From Rhodococcus spongiicola (lineage in GTDB: Bacteria > Actinomycetota > Actinomycetes > Mycobacteriales > Mycobacteriaceae): DNA of 64,000 bases. The position numbers and the translations under genes are program-made. The notes under the pieces are model-generated. The model did no database searches. It worked only from the letters and a program-made list of their open reading frames with translations, and was not told where the DNA came from. Below are positions 32,855-44,629 of this stretch, in pieces (the first letter of the stretch is position 1; each line of letters starts with the position of its first letter). The DNA is taken from NCBI RefSeq assembly GCF_004011835.1, contig NZ_RKLN01000003.1, positions 310,001 through 374,000 of the forward strand. The letters are read 5' to 3'.

Positions 32855-35650
32855 CTAGCCGCTGTTCCGCAACGCGGTGGCCAGTCCGTTCATCGTCAAC
32901 TGGATTCCCCGACGAACACCGACGGAGTCCTCGCCGCTGCGGTAGCGGCGCAGCAACTCGACCTGCAGGTGGTTGAGCGGTTCGAGGTACGGGAAGCGAT
33001 TGTGTACCGAACGCTCGAGCGCTGGGTTGTCCCAGAGCAGGTTGTCGTGGCCGGTGATCGCACGGTACATCGCGATGGTGCGAGTGTGTTCGGAGGCGAT
33101 CTTGCCGAACACCTCCTCGCGTAGCGCTACGTCGGTCACGAGCTCGGAATACCGTGCGGCCAAGCCCATGTCGGACTTCGACAGCACCTGCGCCATATTC
33201 GACAGCACGGTCCGGAAGAACGGCCACCGCTCGTACAGATCGGTCAGTACCGCGAGGCGATCCGCGTCCCCGCCGACCCACGTCTCGAACGCGGTGCCGG
33301 TGCCGTACCAGCCGGGTAACATCACCCGCGCCTGGCTCCACGACAGGACCCACGGAATCGCTCGCAGATCCGAGATGGACTCGGTCGGTTTACGTGACGC
33401 CGGGCGACTCCCGATGTTCAGGGCACCGATCTCCGCGACCGGAGTCGACGCCTTGAAGTACTCGACGAACCCTGGCGTGTCGTGCACGAGGTCGGCGTAG
33501 GCGACCCGGGCGATTTCAGCGAGCTCGTCGAGAATCGCGTAGGCCGGCGCGGCGTCGTCGCCGAGACCCTCCACGTCGAGGAGTGTCGACTCCAAAGTCG
33601 CGGAGACCAGGGCCTCGAGGTTACGGCGCGCGGGACGCGGCTCGGCGTACTTGGCCGCGATGATCTCCCCTTGCTCGGTGATCCGCAACGACCCTTCCAC
33701 CGCGCCGGGCGGCTGCGCCAGAATCGCGTCGTAGCTGGGGCCACCACCGCGACCAACTGTGCCACCCCGGCCATGGAAGAGCCGCAACCGGATTCCCGAC
33801 TTGCGCGCCGCTCGGACCAGATCCAGTTCCGCTCGGTACAGCGCCCAGTTGGCGGCGAGGTAGCCACCGTCCTTGTTGGAGTCGGAATATCCGAGCATCA
33901 CTTCCTGGCACTCGCCCCGGTTTGCGACCAACGCCCGGTAGATCGGCACTTCCAGGGTGGCAGTGAGGGTTTCCGCCCCGTGTCGAAGGTCGTCGATAGT
34001 CTCGAACAGGGGGACGATGCCCACAGCACAGTAGGGGCCGTCTTCGCCGTCCGGGTCGAACAAGCCCACCTCGGCGAGCAGGATCGCGACCTCGAGCATG
34101 TCGCTGACGGAGTCGCACATACTGATGATGTAGTTCGGGACGGCCTCAGGTCCGATCCGCTCCACAGCGTCCGCCGCCGCTCGCAGAATGCCCAGTTCCT
34201 TCGTTGTCAACTCACTGAATTCGGCCTGTGGGCCCGCGAGCGGACGACGAGTGGCGAGCTCGCCGGCGAGCAACCGCACCCGCTCGTCCTCCGTCAGTGA
34301 CTGATAGTCCGGGTGTACCCCGGCCCACGCGAGCAGTTCCGCGACCACCGTCTCGTGGACCTCGGAGTTCTGCCGCATGTCCAGCCCACTCAAATGGAAT
34401 CCGAAGACCTCCAAAGTGTTTCGTAGATGCGCCAGACGGTCGTCTGCGACCGTGCCGTCGCCGTGGGAACGCAGTGATGCGTCGATGATCTCGAGATCCC
34501 GCAACAACTCGGCCGGCAGCGCGTACCCGGGAAGGTCACCGTCGACGGCGTGAGTCGGCCGATGTCCGAGAATCCGAGCGGCCGACGCGGTCAGTCGGAG
34601 CCGCAATCCGCGAACCGCGCGACGGTAGGGTTCGTCCGCTCGGAACGCCGAATCGTCCCCAGACGCGTCGGCGAGGCGGTTCAGATCAGCTGTCACCGAC
34701 ACCACTCGCGCCGACATCGACAATTCCCGCTCGAGCGCCTCTAGTTCGGCGAGGTGGTGCTCGAGCACGGTCTCCGCAGCGCGGTGCGTCGCCCGCCTGA
34801 CCACGTCGGCTGTGACGAACGGGTTCCCGTCCCGATCGCCGCCGATCCACGATCCCGGCTGCAGCATCGGCTTCGACAGGACGTCGGTGTCCGGCCAGCG
34901 CGACCGCAGCGCATCACGCAATTCGGCGTTGATCTGCGGCACCACCCCGAACAGCGAGGCGTCGTAGTACCGCAATCCGACTTCGATCTCGTCCTGGATC
35001 CGCAAGCGGTGCAGGCGAATCAGCGCGGTCTGCCACAACGTGAGGATCTGGCGACGCAGCTGCTGGTCCACCGCCTCTGTCTCGACCGGGTCCCCCGACA
35101 CCCACTCGCGCTGTCGCATCAGCTCCGTGATCCGGTGCTGCGTCTCGAACACGGTCCGCCGCCGCGTCTCAGTCGGGTGTGCAGTGATCACCGGCGCCAC
35201 GAGCGCGCCCCTGAGCGCCCGGGCGGCCGATATCGGGTCCAGATTCGCCGCGTCGAGTTTCGCGTACGTGGCAGCCAAACTGCTGTCCTGCGGCGGCTCA
35301 CCCGCCCGCACGTGGATCGCACGACGGCGCTCACGGTGGATGTCTTCGGCGACGTTCGCGAGTAGCGCGAAGTGACTGAACGCGCGAATCACCGGGATCG
35401 CATCCGCAGTGTCGACCTGCGCGAACATCTCCTCGAGCTGTGCGCGGTCGATCTCGGACCTTCGGACCCGGAACGACTCGACCCGCGCCCGCTCGACGAG
35501 GGTGAAGATGTCGTCACCCGACTGTTCTCGGACGATCTCGCCGAGCATTCCGCCGAGCAGACGGATGTCCTCCCGGAGTGGTTCGATAGCGGCCCGCAGC
35601 TCGGCAGACGACAGGGCGCCGGTGGACGACGACACAGGGATCCCGGTCAT
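32855..35650 (-). CDS. ppc: phosphoenolpyruvate carboxylase
   Basis: Carboxylates phosphoenolpyruvate to oxaloacetate, replenishing the TCA cycle. The roughly 931-residue protein has the catalytic histidine motif [13 protein letters not shown] near residue 155, the [14 protein letters not shown] motif, the glycine-rich mobile loop [14 protein letters not shown], and GSRPASRKP near the C-terminus, all typical of bacterial PEPC. The start may be ATG 35650 or the adjacent GTG 35653. It is read in the same direction as secG, with 110 bp between them. The beta-lactone cluster and lipase lie downstream. Confidence 0.96.
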   Translation of the reverse strand: MTGIPVSSSTGALSSAELRAAIEPLREDIRLLGGMLGEIVREQSGDDIFTLVERARVESFRVRRSEIDRAQLEEMFAQVDTADAIPVIRAFSHFALLANVAEDIHRERRRAIHVRAGEPPQDSSLAATYAKLDAANLDPISAARALRGALVAPVITAHPTETRRRTVFETQHRITELMRQREWVSGDPVETEAVDQQLRRQILTLWQTALIRLHRLRIQDEIEVGLRYYDASLFGVVPQINAELRDALRSRWPDTDVLSKPMLQPGSWIGGDRDGNPFVTADVVRRATHRAAETVLEHHLAELEALERELSMSARVVSVTADLNRLADASGDDSAFRADEPYRRAVRGLRLRLTASAARILGHRPTHAVDGDLPGYALPAELLRDLEIIDASLRSHGDGTVADDRLAHLRNTLEVFGFHLSGLDMRQNSEVHETVVAELLAWAGVHPDYQSLTEDERVRLLAGELATRRPLAGPQAEFSELTTKELGILRAAADAVERIGPEAVPNYIISMCDSVSDMLEVAILLAEVGLFDPDGEDGPYCAVGIVPLFETIDDLRHGAETLTATLEVPIYRALVANRGECQEVMLGYSDSNKDGGYLAANWALYRAELDLVRAARKSGIRLRLFHGRGGTVGRGGGPSYDAILAQPPGAVEGSLRITEQGEIIAAKYAEPRPARRNLEALVSATLESTLLDVEGLGDDAAPAYAILDELAEIARVAYADLVHDTPGFVEYFKASTPVAEIGALNIGSRPASRKPTESISDLRAIPWVLSWSQARVMLPGWYGTGTAFETWVGGDADRLAVLTDLYERWPFFRTVLSNMAQVLSKSDMGLAARYSELVTDVALREEVFGKIASEHTRTIAMYRAITGHDNLLWDNPALERSVHNRFPYLEPLNHLQVELLRRYRSGEDSVGVRRGIQLTMNGLATALRNSG

Positions 35651-35763
35651 CACCCAATTATCGAACCATGCGCCGTCCGTCGCACGACAAGATTGCGGAC
35701 GGTGTGATCTGGAGGTCGCGGACCGGCAGCGTGTCCAGATCGCCTACGGCGGCCCCGCCCTCG

Positions 35764-35997
35764 TCAGCCGAACTTGATCTCGAGCCCTATGCCGAGGATG
35801 GCGATCACCCAGATCGCCGCCGTGAAGATCGTGACCCGGTCCAAGTTCTTCTCAACGACGCTGGACCCCGCCAGGCTGGACTGGACGCCGCCGCCGAAGA
35901 GGCTGGACAGACCGCCGCCCTTGCCGCGGTGCAGCAGGATCAGCAGAATCAGCAGCAGACTGGTGATCACCAGCAGGATGTCCAGGAACAGTGCCAT
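35764..35997 (-). CDS. secG: preprotein translocase subunit SecG
   Basis: A 77-residue membrane component of the SecYEG channel. Two hydrophobic helices (ILLVITSLLLILLILLH and VTIFTAAIWVIAILGIGL) flank the cytoplasmic loop GKGGGLSSLFGGG, the SecG hallmark. It lies downstream of the gap-pgk-tpiA operon on the same strand, separated by 234 bp that include a stem-loop, an order kept in mycobacteria and corynebacteria. Confidence 0.95.
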   Translation of the reverse strand: MALFLDILLVITSLLLILLILLHRGKGGGLSSLFGGGVQSSLAGSSVVEKNLDRVTIFTAAIWVIAILGIGLEIKFG

Positions 35998-36139
35998 TTC
36001 GGTATTCGCTGCCCTTCACGCACGACGGATTCGGTCACTAGCCTGACCAGCCTACCTGTTGACAGCCAGGGCTCGACATCAGCCGGGCTATTCCGGCGCA
36101 TCGGCCCGAGTTCAACGCCCGGTCTCGGCGGTACGGAAC

Positions 36140-36187
36140 GCGAAAAGCGGGGCACCCGACTTCACGGTCGTGGCGCCCCGCCTTCGC
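36140..36187 (-). terminator. stem-loop after tpiA
   Basis: GCGAAAAGCGGGGC at 36140-36153 pairs with GCCCCGCCTTCGC at 36175-36187, with a small bulge. It is placed 44 bp after the tpiA stop. No U-tract follows. Confidence 0.5.
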
Positions 36188-36231
36188 TCAGTCGACTTTG
36201 CCACCCGTCACGGCAGCAACATCGGCCGTTG

Positions 36232-37017
36232 TCACGGCAGCGGCCCGCCGGCGGCGATCGCCGACAGGGTCGCGAACTCGTCCGCCTTCAGCGATGCGCC
36301 ACCCACAAGGGCACCGTCCACGTCGCTCTGGTTGACGATCTCCCCGACGTTCTTGGCATTCACCGAACCGCCGTACAGCACGCGGACACCGGCGGCAACC
36401 TCCGGAGAAGCGAGCCGGGCCAACTCCTCACGTACCGCCTTGCAGACCTCCTGCGCGTGGGCGGCGGAGGCCACCTTGCCGGTACCGATGGCCCACACGG
36501 GTTCGTAGGCGACAACGATCTTGGAGATGTCTTCGGCCGACAGCCCTGCCAGCGAGCCCCGGAGTTGCGCGATGTTGTACTCCACGTGCTCACCCGCCAC
36601 GCGGACGTTTAGACCCTCGCCGATGCACACGATCGGGGTGAGCCCGTTCTTCAGCGCGGCCTTCGTCTTGGCGAGCACGATCTCGTCGGACTCGCCGAAC
36701 AGCGTGCGCCGTTCGGAGTGGCCGACAACGACGAACGTGCAGCCCAGTTTGGCCAGCATCGAACCGCTGACCTCACCTGTGTAGGCGCCGGAGTCGTGCG
36801 GCGAGACGTCCTGGGCACCGTAGGTGAGGAGCAGTTTGTCGCCCTCGACCAGTGTCTGCACGCTGCGCAGGTCGGTGAACGGCGGAATCACCGTCACGTC
36901 GACCCTCTCGAAGTACTTCGCGGGCAGCGAGAACGCGATCTTCTGCACCAGCGCAATGGCCTCGAGGTGGTTGAGGTTCATCTTCCAGTTGCCGGCGATC
37001 AAAGGCTTGCGTGCCAT
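36232..37017 (-). CDS. tpiA: triosephosphate isomerase
   Basis: Interconverts dihydroxyacetone phosphate and glyceraldehyde-3-phosphate. The 261-residue protein has NWKMN at the N-terminus with the active-site Asn and Lys, the electrophilic histidine in VVGHSERR, the catalytic glutamate in [15 protein letters not shown] with loop 6, and YGGSVN for phosphate binding. ATG start at 37017, 3 bp after the pgk stop, so it is the last gene of gap-pgk-tpiA. Confidence 0.97.
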   Translation of the reverse strand: MARKPLIAGNWKMNLNHLEAIALVQKIAFSLPAKYFERVDVTVIPPFTDLRSVQTLVEGDKLLLTYGAQDVSPHDSGAYTGEVSGSMLAKLGCTFVVVGHSERRTLFGESDEIVLAKTKAALKNGLTPIVCIGEGLNVRVAGEHVEYNIAQLRGSLAGLSAEDISKIVVAYEPVWAIGTGKVASAAHAQEVCKAVREELARLASPEVAAGVRVLYGGSVNAKNVGEIVNQSDVDGALVGGASLKADEFATLSAIAAGGPLP

Positions 37018-37020
37018 GCC

Positions 37021-38286
37021 TCAGCCCTCCTGCGCGCGATCTTCGAGGGCCGCCCCACTCTCGAGAGCGCTGATGCCAGGTAGGGTCTTGCCCTCGAGGT
37101 ACTCGAGGGACGCGCCACCACCGGTCGAGATGTGCGAGAAACCGTCCTCAGGCAAGCCCAGCAAGCGGACGGCCGCCGCCGAGTCGCCACCACCGACGAC
37201 GCTGAACCCGCCCTTCCCGGTGGCCTCGATGATCGCCTCGGCGACACCCTTGGTTCCCGCCGAGAACTTCTCGAACTCGAACACGCCCATGGGGCCGTTC
37301 CAAAACACGGTCTTGGCGCCCGACAGGATCGCGGCGAAACGCTTCACCGATTGCGGACCGATGTCCAGACCCATCCAGCCGTCCGGAATGTCCAGCGCGG
37401 AAACCGTTTTCGACTCGGCGTCGGCCGAGAACGAGTCGGTGACCACCACGTCGCGCGGGATGTGAATGACGTCCGCGTACCGCTCGAGCAGTCCCTTGCA
37501 GGTGTCGATCATCTCTTCCTGCAGGAGGGAGGCGCCGACCGGCACCCCTTGCGCCGCAAGGAAGGTGAAGCACATGCCGCCGCCGATGACCAGGGTGTCG
37601 ACCTTGGGGGCCAATGCCTCGATCACCGCGAGCTTGTCCGACACCTTCGAACCACCCAGCACCACCGCATAGGGGCGCTCGGGATTGTCCGTCAGCCTCG
37701 CCAACACGTCGACCTCGGCCGCGACCAGTGTGCCTGCGTAGTTGGGGAGCAGTTTCGCGACGTCGTAGACCGACGCCTGCTTGCGGTGCACCACTCCGAA
37801 GCCGTCGGAAACGAAGGCGCCGTCACCGTCCACGAGGTCGACGAGTGCTCTGGCGAGAGCTTCGCGCTCGGCATCGTCCTTGCTGGTCTCACGCGGATCG
37901 AAACGTATGTTCTCCAGCAGGAGCACATCGCCGTCCGTCAGGCCCTCGGAGCGTGCCAGCGCATCCTGCCCGACCACGTCGCCGGCGAGTTGCACGTTGC
38001 GGCCGAGCACCTCGCCGAGCTTCGCCGCAACCGGGGCCAGCGACAGCGCCGGATCGGGCTCGCCCTTGGGGCGGCCGAGGTGTGCCATGACGATGACCTT
38101 GGCGCCGGCCTCGGCGAGCGCCGAGATGGTAGGCGCCGACGCGACGATGCGACCAGGGTCGGTAATCGCACCGCCATCCAGCGGGACATTGAGGTCCGAC
38201 CGCACCAACACGGTGCGACCCTCGACGCCCTCGTCCAGTAGGTCCTTCAACGTCCTGACAGGAGCAGATCCTGCGGGCGCAGTCAC
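37021..38286 (-). CDS. pgk: phosphoglycerate kinase
   Basis: Transfers phosphate from 1,3-bisphosphoglycerate to ADP. The 421-residue protein starts at GTG 38286 ([17 protein letters not shown]) with GGGGAG upstream; the longer open frame to 38358 overlaps the end of gap and is not used. It contains [36 protein letters not shown] and the nucleotide-binding [11 protein letters not shown] near the C-terminus. It follows gap by 14 bp and precedes tpiA by 3 bp. Confidence 0.96.
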   Translation of the reverse strand: MTAPAGSAPVRTLKDLLDEGVEGRTVLVRSDLNVPLDGGAITDPGRIVASAPTISALAEAGAKVIVMAHLGRPKGEPDPALSLAPVAAKLGEVLGRNVQLAGDVVGQDALARSEGLTDGDVLLLENIRFDPRETSKDDAEREALARALVDLVDGDGAFVSDGFGVVHRKQASVYDVAKLLPNYAGTLVAAEVDVLARLTDNPERPYAVVLGGSKVSDKLAVIEALAPKVDTLVIGGGMCFTFLAAQGVPVGASLLQEEMIDTCKGLLERYADVIHIPRDVVVTDSFSADAESKTVSALDIPDGWMGLDIGPQSVKRFAAILSGAKTVFWNGPMGVFEFEKFSAGTKGVAEAIIEATGKGGFSVVGGGDSAAAVRLLGLPEDGFSHISTGGGASLEYLEGKTLPGISALESGAALEDRAQEG

Positions 38287-38300
38287 GGGTTCCACTCCCC

Positions 38301-39560
<1,260 letters not shown>

Positions 39561-39701
39561 TCAAGCGATTGACGGGAACGTTGCTGCCGACGGCGCAGTG
39601 TCGGCCCGACGGCGCAGTACTGCCGGCGGCGCGTAGGTATGCAGCCGCTCCGCGCCGTACATCTAGCCCAGGCCGTCACCCAGCTGACCAAAGACGCGCT
39701 A

Positions 39702-39730
39702 CTGCCCCGGCCCGAGTGGGACCGGGGCAG
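39702..39730 (-). terminator. stem-loop after the small secreted protein gene
   Basis: CTGCCCCGG at 39702-39710 pairs with CCGGGGCAG at 39722-39730. It lies 14 bp after the stop of the gene at 39745-40191. Confidence 0.55.
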
Positions 39731-39744
39731 CAGCTCGCTACCAC

Positions 39745-40191
39745 TCAGGGTATGGCGAAGAACTCCTCAACTGCGGGCCGTGCATTCGGATTTCCCTCAT
39801 CGATACCGATGACAGCACCCGCAATTGTGCCGACGACCGTGCCGACAATGCAGCCGGCGAACATGTTCGGGAAGATCGACACGCACCCCACAAGCATGCC
39901 CACGTTGGCACCGATCAGCACGGCGGTCATGCCCCCGTTGTTCCAGCCGATATTGAGCTCGTTGGTCATGTCGTCGAAGGCGTCCTGCTTGGCATCGTTG
40001 CCCGGGAAGAGTTGCTCGGCCGCCTGACTGTTGCCCTCGGGGGTCGGGGTCAGCAAGGGCTGAGACCAGTCGATTTCCTGGGGTGCAGGATCGGCTCCCT
40101 GAGGTGCGGGTTCGGCGTGCGCCGTTGCAGCACCGACGACCACCGCGCAGGCGACCAATACGGACAACGTCAAACTTCTGAAGAGTTTCAT
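39745..40191 (-). CDS. small secreted protein of unknown function with glycine-zipper-like C-terminal half
   Basis: 148 residues from ATG 40191 (MKLFRSLTLSVLVAC). A signal peptide ends near ATAHA-EP. The mature N-terminus is Pro/Ala-rich (EPAPQGADPAPQEID). The C-terminal half is hydrophobic with Gly every few residues (GGMTAVLIGANVGMLVGCVSIFPNMFAGCIVGTVVGTIAGAVIGI), with two cysteines that could pair. It ends VEEFFAIP. I do not recognise a named family. In mycobacteria a secreted protein gene also sits next to gap, but homology is not established here. Confidence 0.75.
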   Translation of the reverse strand: MKLFRSLTLSVLVACAVVVGAATAHAEPAPQGADPAPQEIDWSQPLLTPTPEGNSQAAEQLFPGNDAKQDAFDDMTNELNIGWNNGGMTAVLIGANVGMLVGCVSIFPNMFAGCIVGTVVGTIAGAVIGIDEGNPNARPAVEEFFAIP

Positions 40192-40755
40192 CGAATTCCC
40201 ACCATGTCGTAGTGCGAACACGGACCTCACCTGAGCCCACCGAACATCTTGTGCGTGGACCATATTCGCTGGAAACCGAACGGTTACATGAATATGTGGG
40301 TGCGCAGTGATGCTCCCCGTGTCGCAGCTAAGTCATAGGCCTCCCGGAATCGCTTCCCGCAGTGACACAGCACCATCTGGGGCCCGCCGCAGTTACTCGA
40401 CCGCTAGAGCGCCCGTAACCCGCCTTCTCTCGAACATCTTCCCTCGTAGGTATCTCAATTTTCGGTATTTCCGCGAATCGCCTGTGAAATGAGGTACCCG
40501 ACTCGAACTGCGCAGTCAGACGGTAGAAACGCCAGAACCCGGAATTCTTCGATCGGCAGAATGTCCATGTTGCCGAAACCGGCGCGGTAGACCTCGGGAA
40601 GCGCGGGCATCTGGACGGTGGCAGCAACCAAGTGGCGTTCCGTTGGCGCGGGGTAGGCGAACCGCCCGGTACCGAGCTCGAGGAGGCGCGTACGTTGTTC
40701 TGAACCGCCTCGTCGTCGAGAGAGACGAGTCGAATGAAGTGTAGAAGGAGAACCG
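40192..40755. other. intergenic region upstream of the amidohydrolase, with a possible gene fragment
   Basis: The stretch 40264-40480 looks less GC-rich than its surroundings and carries no convincing gene. The part from about 40455 to 40709 holds a minus-strand frame described separately. Plus-strand sequence at its end gives the AAGGAGA ribosome-binding site of the amidohydrolase. Confidence 0.4.
40455..40709 (-). pseudogene. possible gene fragment of unknown family
   Basis: A minus-strand frame ending at 40455 reads protein-like over about 75 residues (LELGTGRFAYPAPTERHL, then QMPALPEVYRAGFGNMDI, PIEEFRVLAFLPSD and GYLISQAIRG). No good start codon with a ribosome-binding site is seen at its 5' end, and third positions look less GC-rich than in neighbouring genes. 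It could be the 3' end of a lost or transferred gene, or chance. Confidence 0.2.
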
Positions 40756-41631
40756 GTGTCCGAGGATCCACACGTGCAAGAGTTCTGGCGCAGTCTGGGG
40801 CTGCCCGGAATCATTGACGTGCACACCCATTTCATGCCCGCGAACGTAATGGAGAAGGTGTGGAGCTACTTCGATTCGGCCGGGCCGCTCACCGGCCGTC
40901 CTTGGCCGATTCGCTACCGACACGATGAGGATGTCCGCATCGAACAACTCCGCAGGTTCGGTGTTCGACGCTTCACGTCGATGATTTATCCGCACAAGCC
41001 GGACATGGCTGCGTGGCTGAACCAATGGTCGGCTGAGTTCGCGGCACACACACCCGACTGCCTGCGGACATCAACGTTCTACCCGGAGAAGTCCGCGGCG
41101 TCCTACGTAGCGGAAGCGATCGAGTCGGGTACTCGGGTCTTCAAGTCGCATATCCAGGTAGGCGACTATTCTCCCAACGACCCGCTCCTCGACCCGGTAT
41201 GGGGACTGCTCGAGGAGTCCGGGGTCCCCATCGTCATCCACTGCGGCTCCGGCCCTGCACCCGGCAAATACACTGGTCCTGAGCCGATCTCCGAGTTGCT
41301 GGCGAGGTACCCAGGATTGCCTCTGATCATCGCCCACATGGGCCTGCCTGAGTATCGGGATTTCCTGGAGCTGACTGCGAAATATCCCAACGTCTACCTC
41401 GATACGACCATGGCGTTCACCGATCACTCCGAAGAACTATCGCCCTTTCCACGTGATCAGGTCTATCGACTGGAAGACCTGCAGGAGCGCATCGTGTTCG
41501 GCAGCGACTTCCCCAACATTCCGTATCCGTACCTGGACGGGCTCGAGGGGCTTACCCGATTCGACCTCGGTGACGCGTGGTTGCGGGCGGTGTGCCACGA
41601 CAACGCGGCCCGGCTGTTCTCGGTCGAGTGA
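40756..41631 (+). CDS. amidohydrolase-2 family metal-dependent hydrolase (ACMSD-like)
   Basis: 291 residues from GTG 40756, which has a strong AAGGAGA. A TIM-barrel amidohydrolase of the aminocarboxymuconate-semialdehyde decarboxylase/gamma-resorcylate decarboxylase group. Metal ligands are visible: HxH in IDVHTHFMP (His23, His25), a histidine in VIHCGSGP, one in IAHMGLPE, and the aspartate in VFGSDFPNIPY. No pathway neighbours point to a substrate; hydrolysis or non-oxidative decarboxylation are both possible. It is the only plus-strand gene in this stretch and runs convergently into whiA with 18 bp between. Confidence 0.85.
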   Translation: MSEDPHVQEFWRSLGLPGIIDVHTHFMPANVMEKVWSYFDSAGPLTGRPWPIRYRHDEDVRIEQLRRFGVRRFTSMIYPHKPDMAAWLNQWSAEFAAHTPDCLRTSTFYPEKSAASYVAEAIESGTRVFKSHIQVGDYSPNDPLLDPVWGLLEESGVPIVIHCGSGPAPGKYTGPEPISELLARYPGLPLIIAHMGLPEYRDFLELTAKYPNVYLDTTMAFTDHSEELSPFPRDQVYRLEDLQERIVFGSDFPNIPYPYLDGLEGLTRFDLGDAWLRAVCHDNAARLFSVE

Positions 41632-41649
41632 CTCGCCCGTTCGGAGTGC

Positions 41650-42633
41650 TCACGCCTCGTCGAGCAACTCCGGGGTGACCGCAGACTCGGTGTCGGGGAT
41701 TCCGAGCTCCTTGGCCTTGCGATCCGCAGTGGACAGCAGCCGGCGGATCCGGCCCGCCACCGCATCCTTGGTCATCGGCGGGTCGGCGAGCTGCCCCAGT
41801 TCCTCGAGTGACGCCTGACGGTGCTTGACGCGCAGCGTGCCGGCCGCCGCGAGATGGTCCGGGACGTCTTCGCCGAGGATCTCGAGGGCACGCTCCACGC
41901 GTGCCGCGGCGGCGACGGCCGCGCGCGCCGAACGCCGCAGGTTGGCATCGTCGAAGTTCGCGAGCCGGTTTGCCGTCGCCCGCACCTCGCGCCGCATGCG
42001 GCGCTCCTCCCACGTCAAGCGAGTGTCCTGCGCACCCATCCGAGTGAGCAGGGCACCGATCGCCTCACCATCGCGCACGACTACGCGGTCGGTGCCACGG
42101 ACCTCGCGGGCCTTGGCTGTGATGCCGAGCCGCCTTGCGGCTCCGACAAGAGCGAGCGCCGCCTCGGTGCCGGGGCAACTGATCTCGAGCGCTGAGGAAC
42201 GACCGGGTTCGGTCAGGGATCCGTGAGCCAGGAACGCCCCCCTCCATGCCGCCTCGGCGTCGCCGACACTGCCGCCGACGACGTGGGCAGGGAGTCCGCG
42301 AACCGGCCGCCCCCGCATGTCGAGCAGCCCGGTCCGGCGGGCGAGCGCCTCACCATCCTTCGCGACCCGCACCACGTAGCGCGAGCCCCTGCGCAGACCG
42401 CTGGCACTGAGAACGTGCACGTCGGAGTGATAGCCGTAGAGGTCGAGAATCTCGCCGCGCAACCGTCGCGCGATCGATCCCAGATCCACTTCGGCCTCGA
42501 CGACCACGCGACCCCCCACGATGTGCAGGCCGCCCGCGAACCGGAGCAGCGACGACACCTCCGCCCTCCGGCAGCTGACCTGCGTCACCGTGATTCTGCT
42601 CAGCTCGTCCTTGACCTCGGCTGTCATTGCCAC
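41650..42633 (-). CDS. whiA: DNA-binding protein WhiA (sporulation/cell-division regulator)
   Basis: A 327-residue WhiA with an N-terminal LAGLIDADG homing-endonuclease-like domain ([23 protein letters not shown]-like region) and a C-terminal helix-turn-helix ([26 protein letters not shown]). In actinobacteria WhiA works with WhiB to activate division genes. It follows yvcK with a 10-bp overlap in the conserved order uvrC-rapZ-yvcK-whiA. Confidence 0.95.
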   Translation of the reverse strand: MAMTAEVKDELSRITVTQVSCRRAEVSSLLRFAGGLHIVGGRVVVEAEVDLGSIARRLRGEILDLYGYHSDVHVLSASGLRRGSRYVVRVAKDGEALARRTGLLDMRGRPVRGLPAHVVGGSVGDAEAAWRGAFLAHGSLTEPGRSSALEISCPGTEAALALVGAARRLGITAKAREVRGTDRVVVRDGEAIGALLTRMGAQDTRLTWEERRMRREVRATANRLANFDDANLRRSARAAVAAAARVERALEILGEDVPDHLAAAGTLRVKHRQASLEELGQLADPPMTKDAVAGRIRRLLSTADRKAKELGIPDTESAVTPELLDEA

Positions 42634-43733
42634 GAGGCGCTCTCCCTTCCCCCGACCGTCCGTTCCGCAGTGTTGTCATTCCCGCCGCTGTCATTCCCAC
42701 AGCTGGCATTCCCACGGCCGTCATTCCCACCGTGTACCTCGACCAGCCTGGCCTCCGCCGTCTCGCGCTCGGCGAGACGTTCCAGAACAGCCGCGAGTTT
42801 TCCCGCATGATGCTTGTGGGTGCCTTCCTCGGCGACGTCGGCATAGACGACTTGTGCACCGAGTTGTTTCGCTGCGCGACATACGTCGTCACGTTCAGGG
42901 CCCGCCGGAACCGACGCCGAATCGACGACTACATGATCCACCCGGAAATCCGGCGCGTGCTGGCACAGCACGTGCAGATGACGCTCGGTGGAGAATCCGG
43001 CGGTCTCCCCCAGCTCCGGCGCGAGGTTGAGGATCAGCACCTTCCGTGCCGGCGAGCGCATCATCGTGTCGAGCAACTCAGGGACCAATACGTGTGGAAT
43101 CACGCTCGTGAACCACGACCCCGGCCCGAGCACGACAACGTCCGCGGCGTCGATCGCCTGGAGTGCATCGGGGCAGGCGGGCGGGTTCGCCGGGAGCAGT
43201 CGCACGCGCCGGACCTTGCCGGGCGTCGTGGCGACCGCTACCTGGCCACGGATGCAACGACTGACTCGGGGATCGGATTCGAGCCCGACGACGTCAGCCT
43301 CGATCTGGAGCGCGACCGGCGACATGGGCAGCACTCGGCCCTCGACCTCGAGCAGCCGAGCGACCGTATCGAGGGCCTCGACGGGGTCACCCAGGACCTC
43401 GGTGAGACCGGCGAGGATCAGGTTGCCGACGGAGTGTCCGGCGAGCGCGCCGGTACCGCCGAAGCGATGCTGGACAGCGTCGGTCCACGACTGGACGCGA
43501 GGTTCGCGTGCTGCCAATGCGGCCAGCGCCATCCGCAGGTCGCCGGGTGGGATGACCCCGAGTTCGTTGCGCAGTCGACCCGAGGATCCGCCGTCGTCGG
43601 CGACAGTTACCACCGCTGTGACGTCCGAACTCAGTCGCCGAACCGCGCTGAGCGTCGCGTACAGGCCGTGGCCGCCGCCGAGCGCGACGATTCGGGGCAC
43701 ACGACCGATTCCGCTGCGTCGCTCGTCGCTCAT
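42624..43733 (-). CDS. yvcK: gluconeogenesis factor YvcK/CofD-like, UDP-sugar-binding protein
   Basis: About 369 residues from ATG 43733 ([33 protein letters not shown]), which overlaps the rapZ stop as ATGA; the longer frame upstream belongs to the rapZ shadow. The GGGHG motif and [14 protein letters not shown] are typical of the YvcK/CofD fold. Family members bind UDP-GlcNAc and influence cell-wall precursor supply and carbon use. The C-terminus reads [20 protein letters not shown], produced by a 15-bp tandem repeat and probably disordered. Confidence 0.93.
   Translation of the reverse strand: MSDERRSGIGRVPRIVALGGGHGLYATLSAVRRLSSDVTAVVTVADDGGSSGRLRNELGVIPPGDLRMALAALAAREPRVQSWTDAVQHRFGGTGALAGHSVGNLILAGLTEVLGDPVEALDTVARLLEVEGRVLPMSPVALQIEADVVGLESDPRVSRCIRGQVAVATTPGKVRRVRLLPANPPACPDALQAIDAADVVVLGPGSWFTSVIPHVLVPELLDTMMRSPARKVLILNLAPELGETAGFSTERHLHVLCQHAPDFRVDHVVVDSASVPAGPERDDVCRAAKQLGAQVVYADVAEEGTHKHHAGKLAAVLERLAERETAEARLVEVHGGNDGRGNASCGNDSGGNDNTAERTVGGRESASWQ
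42675..42734. repeat. four-copy 15-bp tandem repeat inside the 3' end of yvcK
   Basis: Units at 42675, 42690, 42705 and 42720 follow GTCATTCCCACNGCT and, being a multiple of three, encode a repeated GND/GNA pentapeptide in YvcK. Copy number could vary between strains without breaking the frame. Confidence 0.8.
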
Positions 43734-44629
43734 TCGCGCCCCACATCGCGGTGGACGACACGGACGGCGAGGCCGGCCTGCATCCGCAGTCGTCCCGCGA
43801 GCGCCTCCGACATGGCGACGCTGCGATGCTTGCCGCCGGTGCACCCGACCGCGATCGTCATATAGCGCTTTCCCTCCCGGCGGTATCCCGCCGTCGTCAG
43901 CTCCAGCAGGCGCAGATAGGTGCCGAGGTACTCATCGGCTCCGTCCCGGGACAGCACGTAGTCCCGTACCGGCTCCTCCAGTCCGGTGTGCACACGCAAT
44001 TCCGGGATCCAGTATGGATTCGGCAGGAACCTGACGTCGCACACCACGTCCGCGTCCATCGGAAGCCCGTGTTTGAATCCGAAAGACTGCACCGTGACCT
44101 GGATCTCGCCGCTGGACTCGCCACCGAACGCGGTCTCGATCTTCTCGCGTAGCTCGCGAACCGCGAGGGACGACGTGTCGACAACGAGGTCGGCGGCGGC
44201 TCGCACTTGGGCCAGGCTCGCGCGCTCAGCAGCGATCCCGTCGGACAGGGTGCCTTCTTTGCTGTCACTCTGCAGCGGGTGACTGCGTCGCACGTGCTCG
44301 AAGCGACGGATCAGCACCGAATCGTTCGCTTCGAGGAACAGCACCCGCATCTGTACGGGCATCTCCTCGAGCTCGGCGACGACTCGCCCGAGATCGCCCG
44401 AGAACGGCCGGCTGCGGACGTCGAGCACAACGGCGAGCCGGCGGATCGGTGGATCGGATTCGACGCCGAGGTCGACCATGCGTGTGATCAGTTCGGGTGG
44501 CAGATTGTCGACGACGTACCATCCGAGATCCTCAAGGACCTTCGCGGCCGTGCTGCGCCCCGCTCCCGACAAGCCCGTGACGAGCGCGACCTCCATGCCG
44601 CCCTCGTCCCGCTTCAGCTGGTCGTTCAC
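43730..44629 (-). CDS. rapZ: RNase adapter/nucleotide-binding protein RapZ
   Basis: A 299-residue P-loop protein with Walker [11 protein letters not shown] at residues 18-27, [10 protein letters not shown] and the C-terminal signature [15 protein letters not shown]. In Escherichia coli RapZ directs decay of a small RNA controlling GlmS; in Gram-positives the role is less clear but the gene always travels with yvcK and whiA. It overlaps uvrC by 4 bp upstream and yvcK by 4 bp downstream. Confidence 0.94.
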   Translation of the reverse strand: MNDQLKRDEGGMEVALVTGLSGAGRSTAAKVLEDLGWYVVDNLPPELITRMVDLGVESDPPIRRLAVVLDVRSRPFSGDLGRVVAELEEMPVQMRVLFLEANDSVLIRRFEHVRRSHPLQSDSKEGTLSDGIAAERASLAQVRAAADLVVDTSSLAVRELREKIETAFGGESSGEIQVTVQSFGFKHGLPMDADVVCDVRFLPNPYWIPELRVHTGLEEPVRDYVLSRDGADEYLGTYLRLLELTTAGYRREGKRYMTIAVGCTGGKHRSVAMSEALAGRLRMQAGLAVRVVHRDVGRE

